Under the pieces are notes generated by a model. The model made no database searches and was not told the origin of the DNA. It saw nothing but the letters and a program-made list of their open reading frames with translations. From assembly GCF_002113025.1 (NCBI RefSeq), contig NZ_NEJH01000017.1:1-64000 (forward strand): 64,000 nt of DNA. The letters are read 5' to 3'. Shown here in pieces: positions 41,088-49,495 of this stretch. A program made the translations under genes and the position numbers. Source of the DNA: Pseudomonas sp. B28(2017). Lineage in GTDB: Bacteria; Pseudomonadota; Gammaproteobacteria; Pseudomonadales; Pseudomonadaceae. Each line of letters starts with the position of its first letter. Positions within the stretch are counted from its first letter, which is position 1.

Positions 41088-42434
41088 ATGGATGCTGTGT
41101 GCTCTGATCTGCTGGCCGAGGTTCGCAACTTCCGCCACTGCAACCCCGAAGTGCGATACGTCGACCTGATCTCCCTGGACATTCCGGGGCATTTCTACGG
41201 CAAGCGCTACCCGATCGAGATGCTCGAAAAAGTCGCTGCCGGCAGTGCACTGAAGCTGCCGCAAAACTGCGTGTTGCTCGGCACCCAGGGCGGGCTGTTC
41301 AAAATCGGAGACTACTGCTTCAACGATGGCGACCCGGATGCGCTCCGTCGCCTGGTGCCCGGCACACTGAAACGGGTGAACTGGGAAAAACAGCCATTGG
41401 GCCAGATGCTGATCACCTCCGACGGCACGCAAAAACCGATTGTCTTCGAACCCCGCGAAGTGCTGGCGCAGGTGCTGGAGCGGCTCAAGCGCAAGGGCAT
41501 TCATCCGGTGGTGGCGTTCGAACTGGAGTTTTACCTGTTCGACAGCCGCCTGAAGGACGGCTTGCCGCAATTTCCCCGTGATGATCTGACCGGCGATGCC
41601 GATGATCAACCGAACATGCACATCGAACGCTTGTCGCGATTTGCTCCAGTGCTCGATGAAATGGTCGAGACTGCGCGTGAGCAGGGCGTCGATGCCACGG
41701 TGATCACTGCCGAGCTTGGTCCGGGGCAGTTCGAAATCAACTTCGGCCATTGCGATGACGGCCTGCGCGCCGCCGACTGGGCCGCCCTGTTCTGCCGCAG
41801 CACCCGGGGCGTGGCGCTCAAGCACAATTTGCGCGCCAGCTTCATGGCCAAACCCTACTTGCAGCACCCCGGCAGCGGCATGCACGTGCATGTCAGCCTG
41901 TATGACGAGGCCGGCAACAACCTGTTGGCAGCGAACGGCCAGCGGGCGCTGCGTCATGCAGTGGCCGGTTGCCTGGCTGTGTTGCCGCACTGCATGCCGA
42001 TTTTTGCCCCGAACCACAATGCGATGCGCCGCTTGAGCGGCACGGTGAACGTTGCGTCCCGCGCCAGTTGGGGCTTCGAGGATCGCGATGCGTGCTTGCG
42101 CATACCGGAGTCGGACGTCAAGAACCTGCGCATTGAACACCGCCTGGCGGGCGCCGACGCCAACCCGTATCTGGCGTTGGCGGCGATTCTGGTGGGGTTG
42201 GAGCAAGGTCTGGAAGGAGAGCGCGAGCCGATTGCACCGCTCAACGAAGACCGCAGCAGTGGCATCGACTTTCCGTTGGAAATGCTCGAAGCGGTGCAGT
42301 CCATGCAAAGTCATGCATCGCTGCGCGAAGGCTTGGGGGCGGAGTTTGTGGACGTCTATTGCGAAAACAAACGTCAGGATCATCTGGCATTTCTGCATGA
42401 CATCAGCGCGCGGGAATATCGCTGGTTTCTCTAG
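41088..42434 (+). CDS. puuA: Gamma-glutamylamine synthetase (PuuA/glutamine synthetase family)
   Basis: 448 residues from ATG 41088, behind AAGGAA. A glutamine-synthetase fold with conserved stations: FELEFYLFD (first metal Glu), TAELGPGQFEINFGH, GSGMHVHVSLYD (His), and NHNAMRRLSGTVNVASRASW. The adenylylation loop Tyr of GlnA is absent. With a PuuB-like oxidase and PuuR-like regulator it most probably ligates glutamate to putrescine or another amine. Pseudomonas has several such paralogues (the spuI type), so the amine is not certain. Confidence 0.85.
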   Translation: MDAVCSDLLAEVRNFRHCNPEVRYVDLISLDIPGHFYGKRYPIEMLEKVAAGSALKLPQNCVLLGTQGGLFKIGDYCFNDGDPDALRRLVPGTLKRVNWEKQPLGQMLITSDGTQKPIVFEPREVLAQVLERLKRKGIHPVVAFELEFYLFDSRLKDGLPQFPRDDLTGDADDQPNMHIERLSRFAPVLDEMVETAREQGVDATVITAELGPGQFEINFGHCDDGLRAADWAALFCRSTRGVALKHNLRASFMAKPYLQHPGSGMHVHVSLYDEAGNNLLAANGQRALRHAVAGCLAVLPHCMPIFAPNHNAMRRLSGTVNVASRASWGFEDRDACLRIPESDVKNLRIEHRLAGADANPYLALAAILVGLEQGLEGEREPIAPLNEDRSSGIDFPLEMLEAVQSMQSHASLREGLGAEFVDVYCENKRQDHLAFLHDISAREYRWFL

Positions 42435-42570
42435 TCATCCTTAGAAAACATGTGGATATTTAATGACTTGGAAGATTTATTAACCGGATAGTGAATAAAA
42501 ATATCTTGTTACAGCGTGAAATGTTCCGTAATATTCGCGCCGCGTTCACCACCACGGTTTATGCATTTTT

Positions 42571-42609
42571 AAATCCCAGGCGTCCATCAGCTGCCTGGGA
42601 TTTTTTTTT
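42571..42609. terminator. Rho-independent terminator
   Basis: AAATCCCAGGC and GCCTGGGATTT pair around an 11-base loop and are followed by nine Ts. It lies between puuA and the convergent permease gene. Confidence 0.93.
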
Positions 42610-42618
42610 GCCTGGAAT

Positions 42619-43992
42619 TCAGCTGGCTGCTGACTCCAGCATCGGCGCACGCTTGCCGAGCTTCATCAGCCAGTAATAACTCAACGCAGGCACCAGCAAC
42701 CCGACGATCCACGCCAGGTCCACCCCGTCCAGCGCCGTGGCTACCGGGCCGACGTACAGCGTGGTGCTCATGAACGGAATTTCCAGGGCGATCGCCAGCA
42801 GGAAGCTGCCGCAGGCAATCCGGTTGATGCGCCCGTAGATTCCGTTCAGGTCGAAGATGTCGTCAATCCGGTACTGGCCTTTGCGCAGGCAGTAGTAGTC
42901 CACCAGATTGATCGCCGTCCACGGGATCAGGAAATAGCTCATGAAGAAGATGAAATTCAGGAAGAAGCTGATGAAGTCGTCCTGACCGATTGTGCACAGG
43001 GCCGTGGCCACCAGACTGATCAGCAGCATGAACACACCGCGTACCCGCGGGGTCACCTTGAGTCGAGCGAACGGCTCGATCACGGTGATGGTCGACATGA
43101 ACGCGCCGTACAGGTTGAACACGTTGATCGACACCTGGCCGTAGACGATGAAGGCGAACAGCAGCACCGCGCCAACGCCGAACAGACCGGCGACATGCCC
43201 GCCGACGTTGCTGGAAAAGTCGCCGATGCCGACGCTCAGGATCGCCCCGAGAATCATCATCCACGCACCGCCGCTGACCGTGCCCGCATAGCTGTACCAG
43301 AACACCCGGGCGGTCGGCGTGCTGCTCGGCAGGTAGCGCGAGTAGTCGGCGACGTAAGGTGCATAGGACAGCTGCCAGGTCACGGCAATGCTCACCGCCA
43401 CCAGGAACTTCGACAGCGAGAAGCCGGTGGGCAGCCATTGTTCGGCCGGGATCGGCAACTGCAAGGCGAGCACCGTGGCCGCCACGAACACCCCCAGCGA
43501 CAGTATCGACAGCAGCTTTTGCAGGCGGTGAATCAACCGATAGCCATAGAGTGCGACGACGAAGCACAACGCGCCGATCAGGTAGATATTGCCGGACATT
43601 GGCAGCGGGCTGACGGACTCCAGCGCCTGGGCCGCGAGCAAGGTGTTGCTGACGAAAAAGCCCAGGTAAATCAGCATCACGAACAGTAGCGGTAAAACCG
43701 CCCCCAACACGCCGAATTGCGCCCGGCTCTGGATCATTTGCGGAATGCCCAGCTTCGGTCCCTGTGCCGAGTGGGAGGCCATGAAAATCGCCCCCAGCAA
43801 CGAGCCGACGATGATCGCCAGCGCGCTCCAGAACAGGTTGAGCCCCATCACCACCGGCAACACGCCGGACGCGATGGTGGTGATGTTCATGTTGGCGCCG
43901 AACCAGATATAGAACAGCGAACCCGGCTTGCCGTGGCGTTCGGTCTCGGGGATGAAATCGATGCTTCTTTTTTCGACTTGCATGGCGATCAC
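42619..43992 (-). CDS. NCS1-family purine/cytosine-type permease (first of two)
   Basis: 457 residues with about 12 transmembrane helices. NCS1 landmarks: the N-terminal RHGKPGSLFYIWFGANMNI, LLGAIFMASHSAQGPKLGIPQ, and YAPYVADYSRYLP. These permeases import nucleobases, hydantoins or related compounds with H+ or Na+. It overlaps the preceding cysteine hydrolase by four bases on the minus strand, so importer and hydrolase are co-translated. A second NCS1 permease is at 47035. The substrate is unknown. Confidence 0.9.
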   Translation of the reverse strand: MIAMQVEKRSIDFIPETERHGKPGSLFYIWFGANMNITTIASGVLPVVMGLNLFWSALAIIVGSLLGAIFMASHSAQGPKLGIPQMIQSRAQFGVLGAVLPLLFVMLIYLGFFVSNTLLAAQALESVSPLPMSGNIYLIGALCFVVALYGYRLIHRLQKLLSILSLGVFVAATVLALQLPIPAEQWLPTGFSLSKFLVAVSIAVTWQLSYAPYVADYSRYLPSSTPTARVFWYSYAGTVSGGAWMMILGAILSVGIGDFSSNVGGHVAGLFGVGAVLLFAFIVYGQVSINVFNLYGAFMSTITVIEPFARLKVTPRVRGVFMLLISLVATALCTIGQDDFISFFLNFIFFMSYFLIPWTAINLVDYYCLRKGQYRIDDIFDLNGIYGRINRIACGSFLLAIALEIPFMSTTLYVGPVATALDGVDLAWIVGLLVPALSYYWLMKLGKRAPMLESAAS

Positions 43993-44666
43993 TCCTGAGT
44001 CCGGACGAGGTGGGATTGCAGGCGGGCGATGGTGCCTGGCAGCTCATGGGGCTGGTGGGCAAACAGGTCCGGACGCTCGGGGATCAGACTCAGGTAGTCG
44101 CGGTGTTCCAGGGCGCGCTGGCACTCGATCGTGGTGAGGATTTCCAGCGCATAGACCCAGTTGGCCATGATCAGCAGGGCCGAATAATGCCCGGCCTCGG
44201 TGGTCGTGGTGCAGGCATCGCTGACCAGGCGCACGCGATAGCCCAGGGCGAAGGCATCGAACACGCTGGTCAGCACGCAGACGTCCGTCAGCACGCCGCA
44301 GACGATCAGTGTGTCGACCTCCATTGCCTTGAGTCGGGCATTGAGGTCGGTGCGGTGAAAGGCACTGTAACGGCCTTTGTCGATGATGAGTTCACCGGGC
44401 TGTGGCGACAGCGAGTCGATGATTTCCACTTGCCGGGTGCCGGCGCGGTAACTGCCGGGGCCACCGTCGGCGGCCAGCGGTTCACCGTGGGGCAGGTCGG
44501 TGCCATCTGCCTGATTGATGTGGCGGGTATAGATGACCGGTATCCGCTGGTTGCGTGCGGTATCGAGCAGGGCGGCGGTATGGGCGACCACCCTGTCGAA
44601 GTTTTCCAGGACGAAACCGTCCTCCTGCTGCATGTCGATGATCAACAGCGCGTTGTTATTGTTCAT
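43989..44666 (-). CDS. Isochorismatase-family cysteine hydrolase
   Basis: 225 residues from ATG 44666 (MNNNNALLIIDMQQEDGF); the frame extends further upstream without an SD. The family triad is present: Asp11 (IDMQ), a Lys in IIDKGRYSAF and the nucleophilic Cys in DTLIVCGVLTDVCVLTS. Such enzymes hydrolyse amides or carbamates, for example RutB in pyrimidine breakdown or N-carbamoylsarcosine amidase. Direct coupling with an NCS1 permease and nearby LLM monooxygenase and flavin reductase genes suggests a step in N-heterocycle degradation. Confidence 0.88.
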   Translation of the reverse strand: MNNNNALLIIDMQQEDGFVLENFDRVVAHTAALLDTARNQRIPVIYTRHINQADGTDLPHGEPLAADGGPGSYRAGTRQVEIIDSLSPQPGELIIDKGRYSAFHRTDLNARLKAMEVDTLIVCGVLTDVCVLTSVFDAFALGYRVRLVSDACTTTTEAGHYSALLIMANWVYALEILTTIECQRALEHRDYLSLIPERPDLFAHQPHELPGTIARLQSHLVRTQE

Positions 44667-45069
44667 TGGGCAAACCTGATCAAAGGCGAAACACAAAGCA
44701 CCGCACGCGCCATGCAATGGCGAGCCGCGGGGTGCGTGATTGGCTGTTCGGGTGGGCTCAGTGAACTATTTGCCAGAAGCCGTTCTGCTTGGCCGATACG
44801 CTGGCGCGCAGACGCTTGAAATGCAGGTGCGAAGCGGTCCATTCACCGCGCAGGTAAACCCGCGCGGCGCCGGAGGGAAGGGCGAGTGATGGGAGACGAC
44901 CAGTCATCATGGAAATCGACCCTTGTAGGAGCGAGCTCGTTCGCGAAAAACTCTGGAAAACGCAGTCATTCAGATGACGCGCGTTATCGTTGGCGTCCAT
45001 CGCGAGCTCGCTCCTACAGTTGAGGTGTGCTGCGCCCCGGCTTCGCGTCCGGGGAGCAGGGCGGCGCAA
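44667..45069. other. Intergenic region with REP pair
   Basis: About 400 bases between the cysteine hydrolase and LLM genes. It holds an inverted REP pair at 44924-45019. An open frame on the minus strand (44758-45069) crosses the REP pair, has no ribosome site and resembles no family, so I do not call it a gene. I see no TGGTATACCA-type motif here. Confidence 0.6.
44924..45019. repeat. Inverted pair of REP elements
   Basis: TGTAGGAGCGAGCTCGTTCGCG and the mirrored CGCGAGCTCGCTCCTACA are about 55 bases apart, the same layout as the other pairs in the window. Confidence 0.85.
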
Positions 45070-46113
45070 TCAGCGGAACGCTGGCACCACATGCTTGATG
45101 AACAGCTCCAGGGATTTTTTCTTCTCCGCGTGGGGCAGGCTGTTATCGCACCAGAAGCTGAATTCGTCGACCCCCAGTTCCTGGTAGTACTTGATGCGCG
45201 GAATGATTTCTTCCGGGGTGCCGATCATGGCGGTCTTGTGCAGGTTCTCCAGTTCGAACTCGGGGCGACCGGCGAATTTCTCTTCCGGGCTCGGCGCGAG
45301 GAAGCCGTTGACCGGGGTGCTCTTGTTGCCGAACCAGGCATCGAACGTGCGGTAGAACTTGGAGATCGCCCTGGCTCCGACTTGCCAGCCTTGCGGATCG
45401 TCGGCGGTGTGCACGTGGGTGTGACGCAGCACCATCAGTTGCGGGCGCGGCACGTCCGGGTTGTTGTCCAGCGCGGCCTGGAATTTGTTCTTCAGGTCGA
45501 GGACTTCTTCGTCGCCTTTCATCAGCGGTGTGACCATGACGTTGCAGCCGTTGGCCACGGCGAAGTTGTGCGAGTCCGGGTCGCGGGCGGCGATCCACAT
45601 CGGCGGGTTCGGCTGCTGGATCGGCTTGGGCACGCTGGTGGACGTCGGGAATTTCCAGATGTCGCCGTCATGGGCGTAATCGCCGTTCCACAGTGCCCGC
45701 ACCACTGGAACCATTTCGCGCAACGCCTGGCCGCCGGAGGAGGCTGGCATGCCGCCGGCCATGCGGTCGAATTCGATCTGATAGGCACCACGGGCCAGGC
45801 CGACTTCCATGCGGCCGTTGCTGATCACGTCGAGCAACGCGCATTCACCGGCCACCCGCAGCGGGTGCCAGAACGGCGCGATGATGGTGCCGGCGCCCAG
45901 GTGAATGGTGGTGGTCTTGCCCGCCAGATAAGCCAGCAGCGGCATCGGGCTTGGCGAGATGGTGTATTCCATGGAGTGGTGTTCGCCTATCCACACGGTG
46001 CTGAAACCACCGGCTTCGGCCATCAGGGTCAGTTCGGTCAGTTCTTCGAACAACTGGCGGTGGCTGACGCTTTCGTCCCAACGTTCCATGTGTACGAACA
46101 GGGAAAACTTCAT
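45070..46113 (-). CDS. LLM-class flavin-dependent monooxygenase
   Basis: 347-residue luciferase-like TIM barrel. The N-terminal MKFSLFVHMERWDE, TVWIGEHHSMEYTISPSPMP (flavin-loop) and LGAGTIIAPFWHPLRVAGE segments are typical of bacterial-luciferase group monooxygenases that need FMNH2 from a partner reductase. That partner is probably the flavin reductase 117 bases upstream (46231-46716). In the Rut pathway an LLM enzyme (RutA) opens the pyrimidine ring; this protein is not obviously RutA. An operator-like motif lies 57-80 bases before its start. Confidence 0.9.
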   Translation of the reverse strand: MKFSLFVHMERWDESVSHRQLFEELTELTLMAEAGGFSTVWIGEHHSMEYTISPSPMPLLAYLAGKTTTIHLGAGTIIAPFWHPLRVAGECALLDVISNGRMEVGLARGAYQIEFDRMAGGMPASSGGQALREMVPVVRALWNGDYAHDGDIWKFPTSTSVPKPIQQPNPPMWIAARDPDSHNFAVANGCNVMVTPLMKGDEEVLDLKNKFQAALDNNPDVPRPQLMVLRHTHVHTADDPQGWQVGARAISKFYRTFDAWFGNKSTPVNGFLAPSPEEKFAGRPEFELENLHKTAMIGTPEEIIPRIKYYQELGVDEFSFWCDNSLPHAEKKKSLELFIKHVVPAFR

Positions 46114-46169
46114 GATGTTTACCTCGGATCTTTTGTTATCGGCCTGTCGACTGCGGGCTCGTTGTTCTT

Positions 46170-46185
46170 TGGTATACCATAATAC
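46170..46185. promoter_or_regulatory. TGGTATACCA-TAATAC operator-like motif, copy 1
   Basis: The 10-bp palindrome TGGTATACCA, of the TGG-N4-CCA type recognised by FadR-class GntR regulators, followed by TAATAC. It is 57 bases upstream of the LLM gene. The complementary strand reads GTATTATGGTATACCA, so TATTAT/TATGGT may be the -10 of that gene. Two further copies are at 46768 and 46941. Confidence 0.65.
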
Positions 46186-46230
46186 AAAATATCTGCAAAT
46201 ATTTCTGTATGGTCAGCGTGAAACCGCAGA

Positions 46231-46716
46231 TCAGGCCAGAACGGGCAGGGTGCCCATCTTGCCGTGGCAATACACCAGTGGCCCGCTGCTCTGGCGGGGC
46301 ACGATCAGGTTTTTCACGGCACCGACCATGATGGCGTGGTCACCCCCTTCATATTCGCGCCACAGCTCACACTCGATGACCGCCGTGGCATTGGCCAGAA
46401 TCGGGTTGCCCAATTCGCTGAGCGTCCACTCGATCCCCTGGGCCTTGTCCTTGCCTTTGCGCGCGAAGGCATAGGCTTCGTTTTGCTGGCCACCGGAAAG
46501 CACGTGGATGGCAAAACGTTTGTTCTTGATCAGCACCGGGTAGGAGTCGGAGCTGTAGTTCGGGCAGAACAGCACGAGGGCCGGGTCCATCGACAGCGAG
46601 CTGAAGGCGCTGGCGGTGAGGCCGACGATTTGCCCATCGTCATCCAGGGTGGTGATCACGGTCACTCCGGACGGGAACGAACCCATGACTTGTTTGTAGA
46701 TGGCGGCATCGATCAT
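46231..46716 (-). CDS. Flavin reductase family protein
   Basis: 161 residues starting at ATG 46716 after GAGGA. A split-barrel FMN-binding domain with the family pattern MGSFPSGVTVITTLDDDGQI, VGLTASAFSSLSMDPALVLF, FAIHVLSGGQQNEAYAFAR and HAIMVGAVKNL. It reduces FMN or FAD with NAD(P)H for two-component monooxygenases such as HpaC, RutF or the LLM enzyme encoded next to it. It has its own upstream motif at 46768, so it appears to be a separate unit within one regulon. Confidence 0.9.
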   Translation of the reverse strand: MIDAAIYKQVMGSFPSGVTVITTLDDDGQIVGLTASAFSSLSMDPALVLFCPNYSSDSYPVLIKNKRFAIHVLSGGQQNEAYAFARKGKDKAQGIEWTLSELGNPILANATAVIECELWREYEGGDHAIMVGAVKNLIVPRQSSGPLVYCHGKMGTLPVLA

Positions 46717-46767
46717 TGGATGGTCCTCGGGTGGTGTGACGCAATTTTTATCTGTTTGTAGGTCTGA

Positions 46768-46783
46768 TGGTATACCGTAATAC
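46768..46783. promoter_or_regulatory. TGGTATACCG-TAATAC operator-like motif, copy 2
   Basis: TGGTATACCG followed by TAATAC, one base different from copy 1, 52 bases upstream of the flavin reductase start. It is in the same orientation and at nearly the same distance from its gene as copy 1. Confidence 0.6.
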
Positions 46784-46940
46784 ATCGATTGCAAGGTCTT
46801 TTTAGGTGAACCGATAAACGTACGTCGTTCGTCGGAAACTCAATGATTACAGGGCTTTCAGCTATCAATGGCTGGCGTGAATCGGGCAGGATGCCGGTTC
46901 AGATGCGTGCTCAAAGACCGGATCAGTCTTGTTTAATGTT

Positions 46941-46956
46941 TGGAATACCATAATAT
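46941..46956. promoter_or_regulatory. TGGAATACCA-TAATAT operator-like motif, copy 3
   Basis: TGGAATACCA followed by TAATAT, 79 bases upstream of the second NCS1 permease. It shares 14 of 16 bases with copy 1. The rest of the 46717-47034 gap shows no gene. Confidence 0.6.
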
Positions 46957-47034
46957 GGTCTGCATCTGAGGGGCGACCAGAGAGTCCCCCCGGTTTGGCT
47001 TCATACAAAGATAAGAACAGACCAACTCGAGTTC

Positions 47035-48447
47035 ATGCACATGTCCCAGATGTCCCGGCAAGATCCGTTGATCGAGAATCACACGGTCGACTACGTTCCA
47101 CTCGCAGAGCGCCACGGGAAGGCCCGCGATCTTTTCACCCTGTGGTTCAGCACCAACATCGCGCCACTGCCCATCGTCACCGGCGCCATGGTGGTCCAAG
47201 TGTTCCACCTCAATCTGTTCTGGGGCCTGCTGGCGATTGCGCTCGGGCACATGGTCGGTGGTCTGGTGATTGCACTCGCATCGGCCCAGGGGCCGTGCAT
47301 GGGCATTCCGCAGATGGTGCAGAGTCGTGGTCAGTTCGGTCGCTATGGCGCGCTGCTGATCGTGTTCTTCGCGGCGTTGATCTACATCGGTTTCTTCATT
47401 TCCAACATCGTGTTGGCCGGCAAATCGATTGTCGGCATTGCGCCGTCGATTCCGGTGCCGGCCAGCATTCTCATCGGTGCCCTCAGCGCCACGGCCATCG
47501 GGGTGATCGGTTATCGCTTCATCCACACCCTCAACCGCATCGGCACCTGGGTAATGGGCAGTGCCTTGTTGGCCGGTTTCCTCTATATCTTCGCCCATGA
47601 CCTGCCGGCGGACTTCTTCACTCGCGGCGGGTTCAACCTGTCCGGCTGGCTGGCCACGGTCTCGCTGGGCATCATCTGGCAAATCAGTTTCTCGCCGTAC
47701 GTGTCGGACTACTCGCGCTACCTGCCGGCGGATATCGGCATCACCCGGCCGTTCCTCGCCACTTACCTGGGGGCGACCCTGGGCACGATCCTGTCGTTCA
47801 CTTTCGGTGCCGTGGCGGTACTGGCCACTGCGGAAGGCACCGAGGCGATGGCAGCGGTGAAGCAGTCCACCGGCTGGCTGGGGCCGATCCTGATGGTGCT
47901 GTTCCTGCTCAACATCATCAGCCACAACGCCTTGAATCTGTATGGCGCGGTGCTGTCGATCATCACGTCGATCCAGACCTTCGCCAGCCAGTGGACGCCC
48001 AGCATCAAGGTGCGCGTGGTGTTGTCGAGTATCGTGCTGGCGGGTTGCTGCGTGGTGGCGCTGGGTGCCTCGGCGAATTTCATTTCGCAGTTCATCGGCC
48101 TGATTCTGGCGCTGTTGCTAGTGTTGGTGCCGTGGGCCTCGATCAACCTGATCGACTTTTACCTGATCAAGGGGCGTCGCTATGACATCGCGTCGATCTT
48201 CCGGGCCGACGGCGGCATCTACGGTCGCTTCAACCTGCACGCGATCATTGCCTACTTCATCGGCATCATCGTGCAGCTGCCATTCGCCAATACTTCACTG
48301 TACGTCGGACCCTACGCCAATCTGGTGGACGGCGCGGACCTGTCGTGGCTGGTGGGGTTGGTGGTGACGTGCCCGTTGTATTACTGCCTCGCCACGCGAA
48401 GCCAGCCGCAGGAAAGTCGTTCGGTGAAATTCGGCTACACCGACTGA
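47035..48447 (+). CDS. NCS1-family permease (second of two)
   Basis: 470 residues with about 12 transmembrane helices and the same landmarks as the permease at 42619: YVPLAERHGKARDLFTLWFS, ALASAQGPCMGIPQMVQSRG, FSPYVSDYSRYLP and NLIDFYLIKGRRYDIASIF. The two are clear paralogues. Divergent from the flavin reductase gene and preceded by motif copy 3, so it probably belongs to the same heterocycle regulon. The reason for two importers (different substrates or affinities) is unknown. Confidence 0.9.
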   Translation: MHMSQMSRQDPLIENHTVDYVPLAERHGKARDLFTLWFSTNIAPLPIVTGAMVVQVFHLNLFWGLLAIALGHMVGGLVIALASAQGPCMGIPQMVQSRGQFGRYGALLIVFFAALIYIGFFISNIVLAGKSIVGIAPSIPVPASILIGALSATAIGVIGYRFIHTLNRIGTWVMGSALLAGFLYIFAHDLPADFFTRGGFNLSGWLATVSLGIIWQISFSPYVSDYSRYLPADIGITRPFLATYLGATLGTILSFTFGAVAVLATAEGTEAMAAVKQSTGWLGPILMVLFLLNIISHNALNLYGAVLSIITSIQTFASQWTPSIKVRVVLSSIVLAGCCVVALGASANFISQFIGLILALLLVLVPWASINLIDFYLIKGRRYDIASIFRADGGIYGRFNLHAIIAYFIGIIVQLPFANTSLYVGPYANLVDGADLSWLVGLVVTCPLYYCLATRSQPQESRSVKFGYTD

Positions 48448-48472
48448 GGCAATATCGTTTTGTGTTCGTCAG

Positions 48473-48502
48473 AAAATGCCCGGCACATCGCCGGGCATTT
48501 TC
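48473..48502. terminator. Rho-independent terminator (bidirectional)
   Basis: AAAATGCCCGGC-ACATC-GCCGGGCATTTT, a perfect stem with T/A tails, between the permease gene and the convergent GST gene. Confidence 0.93.
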
Positions 48503-48518
48503 TGTTTTCGGCGAACGC

Positions 48519-49139
48519 TCAGGAATGCTTGAACACATTCAGGCCGCGTTGCACCGCCGGCCTGGCTTCGACCATGTCGAACCAGCGCGATAGCTGAGGC
48601 AGTTGCTTCCAGTCCAGTCGATCACGGAACGCGGTGGCGATGGTGAACGCCGAAATGTCGGCCATGGAAAACTGCTCTCCGGCCATGAATTCGTCCGTCA
48701 AGAAACGTTCCGAACAGGTCAGTTGCTCGATCACCCGTAGATCGATGATCGCCGCCGCCTTGTCCTGCCCCGCCTGGTGCAGGAAAAACGCGGCATGGCT
48801 GGGGGCGATGACATCGGTCACGAAAAAGAAATAGCGATCGATCACCCGGATGCGCTCAGGCCCTGGCTGCGCCGGTGCCAGCCGTCCAGGCACCTTGGCA
48901 TCGGCGTACTGGATGATGGCGTTGGACTGGTTGATGACCAGCATCGGTGTAGTCCCGTGATCGATCAGGGTCGGGACTTTTCCGGCCGGGTTAAGCGCCA
49001 GGAAGGCCGGGCCACGCTGCTCTTGTGCATACAGGTCCAACTTGCGTGCCGTGTAGGCGATGCCCGATTCTTCCAGGGCAATCGCTGCCCGCAGACTGTT
49101 GCCTGTGTTGGCACCGAACAGCTCGATTTGATCGTTCAT
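48519..49139 (-). CDS. Glutathione S-transferase family protein
   Basis: 206 residues. An N-terminal thioredoxin-like domain (IELFGANTGNSLRAAIALEE, NPAGKVPTLIDHG, NQSNAIIQYA) and an all-helical C-terminal domain (FMAGEQFSMADISAFTIATA). The likely catalytic residue is in NTGNS near the N-terminus. It resembles the Yfc/Ure2-like bacterial GSTs. The substrate is unknown. Its ATG overlaps the stop of a possible small gene upstream (49136-49384). Confidence 0.9.
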   Translation of the reverse strand: MNDQIELFGANTGNSLRAAIALEESGIAYTARKLDLYAQEQRGPAFLALNPAGKVPTLIDHGTTPMLVINQSNAIIQYADAKVPGRLAPAQPGPERIRVIDRYFFFVTDVIAPSHAAFFLHQAGQDKAAAIIDLRVIEQLTCSERFLTDEFMAGEQFSMADISAFTIATAFRDRLDWKQLPQLSRWFDMVEARPAVQRGLNVFKHS

Positions 49140-49384
49140 GAGTCATTGCTCTTGTCGGGACATGCAGGCAGCCGCCGAACACTGCCGATGAAGTCAGTAT
49201 GGTGAAAATTCGCCGCATCGATATGCAAAAACAGTGACCGTCCATACCCCGGCGCGACAAGCCGTATCCCTCCACGAAAACTACTTTCGTCGCGTTTGAT
49301 AATAGCTCCTCGAAATGTTTTAAGAGTTTCACAAACCAGCCAGTCAACCCTCTCCTCGAACGACCGATGACTCATGTCACTCAT
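49136..49384 (-). CDS. Possible small coupled gene upstream of the GST (82 aa)
   Basis: An ATG at 49384 opens an 82-codon frame whose TGA overlaps the GST ATG (ATGA), the arrangement of a translationally coupled pair. The sequence (FEERVDWLVCETLKTFRGAI, FRGGIRLVAPGYGRSLFLHI, FHHTDFIGSVRRLP) looks like a protein rather than random frame. There is no strong ribosome site, and the frame continues upstream across the OprD promoter, so the gene is uncertain. No family recognised. Confidence 0.45.
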   Translation of the reverse strand: MSDMSHRSFEERVDWLVCETLKTFRGAIIKRDESSFRGGIRLVAPGYGRSLFLHIDAANFHHTDFIGSVRRLPACPDKSNDS

Positions 49385-49495
49385 CGAGCGCGCCAGTTTT
49401 CGCGTCCGTGTTGAGCGCTGTTGCGTGGGCGGAAATCGGGTTCTGTCTGGCGGTGAGACCTTCAAATAACGATAAGAAACACCCAGGAGCACCGT

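Noticed and set aside
44758..45069. A 103-codon open frame on the minus strand between the cysteine hydrolase and LLM genes
   Set aside because: It runs through a REP pair, lacks a ribosome site and looks like no protein family; it is most likely a chance frame.
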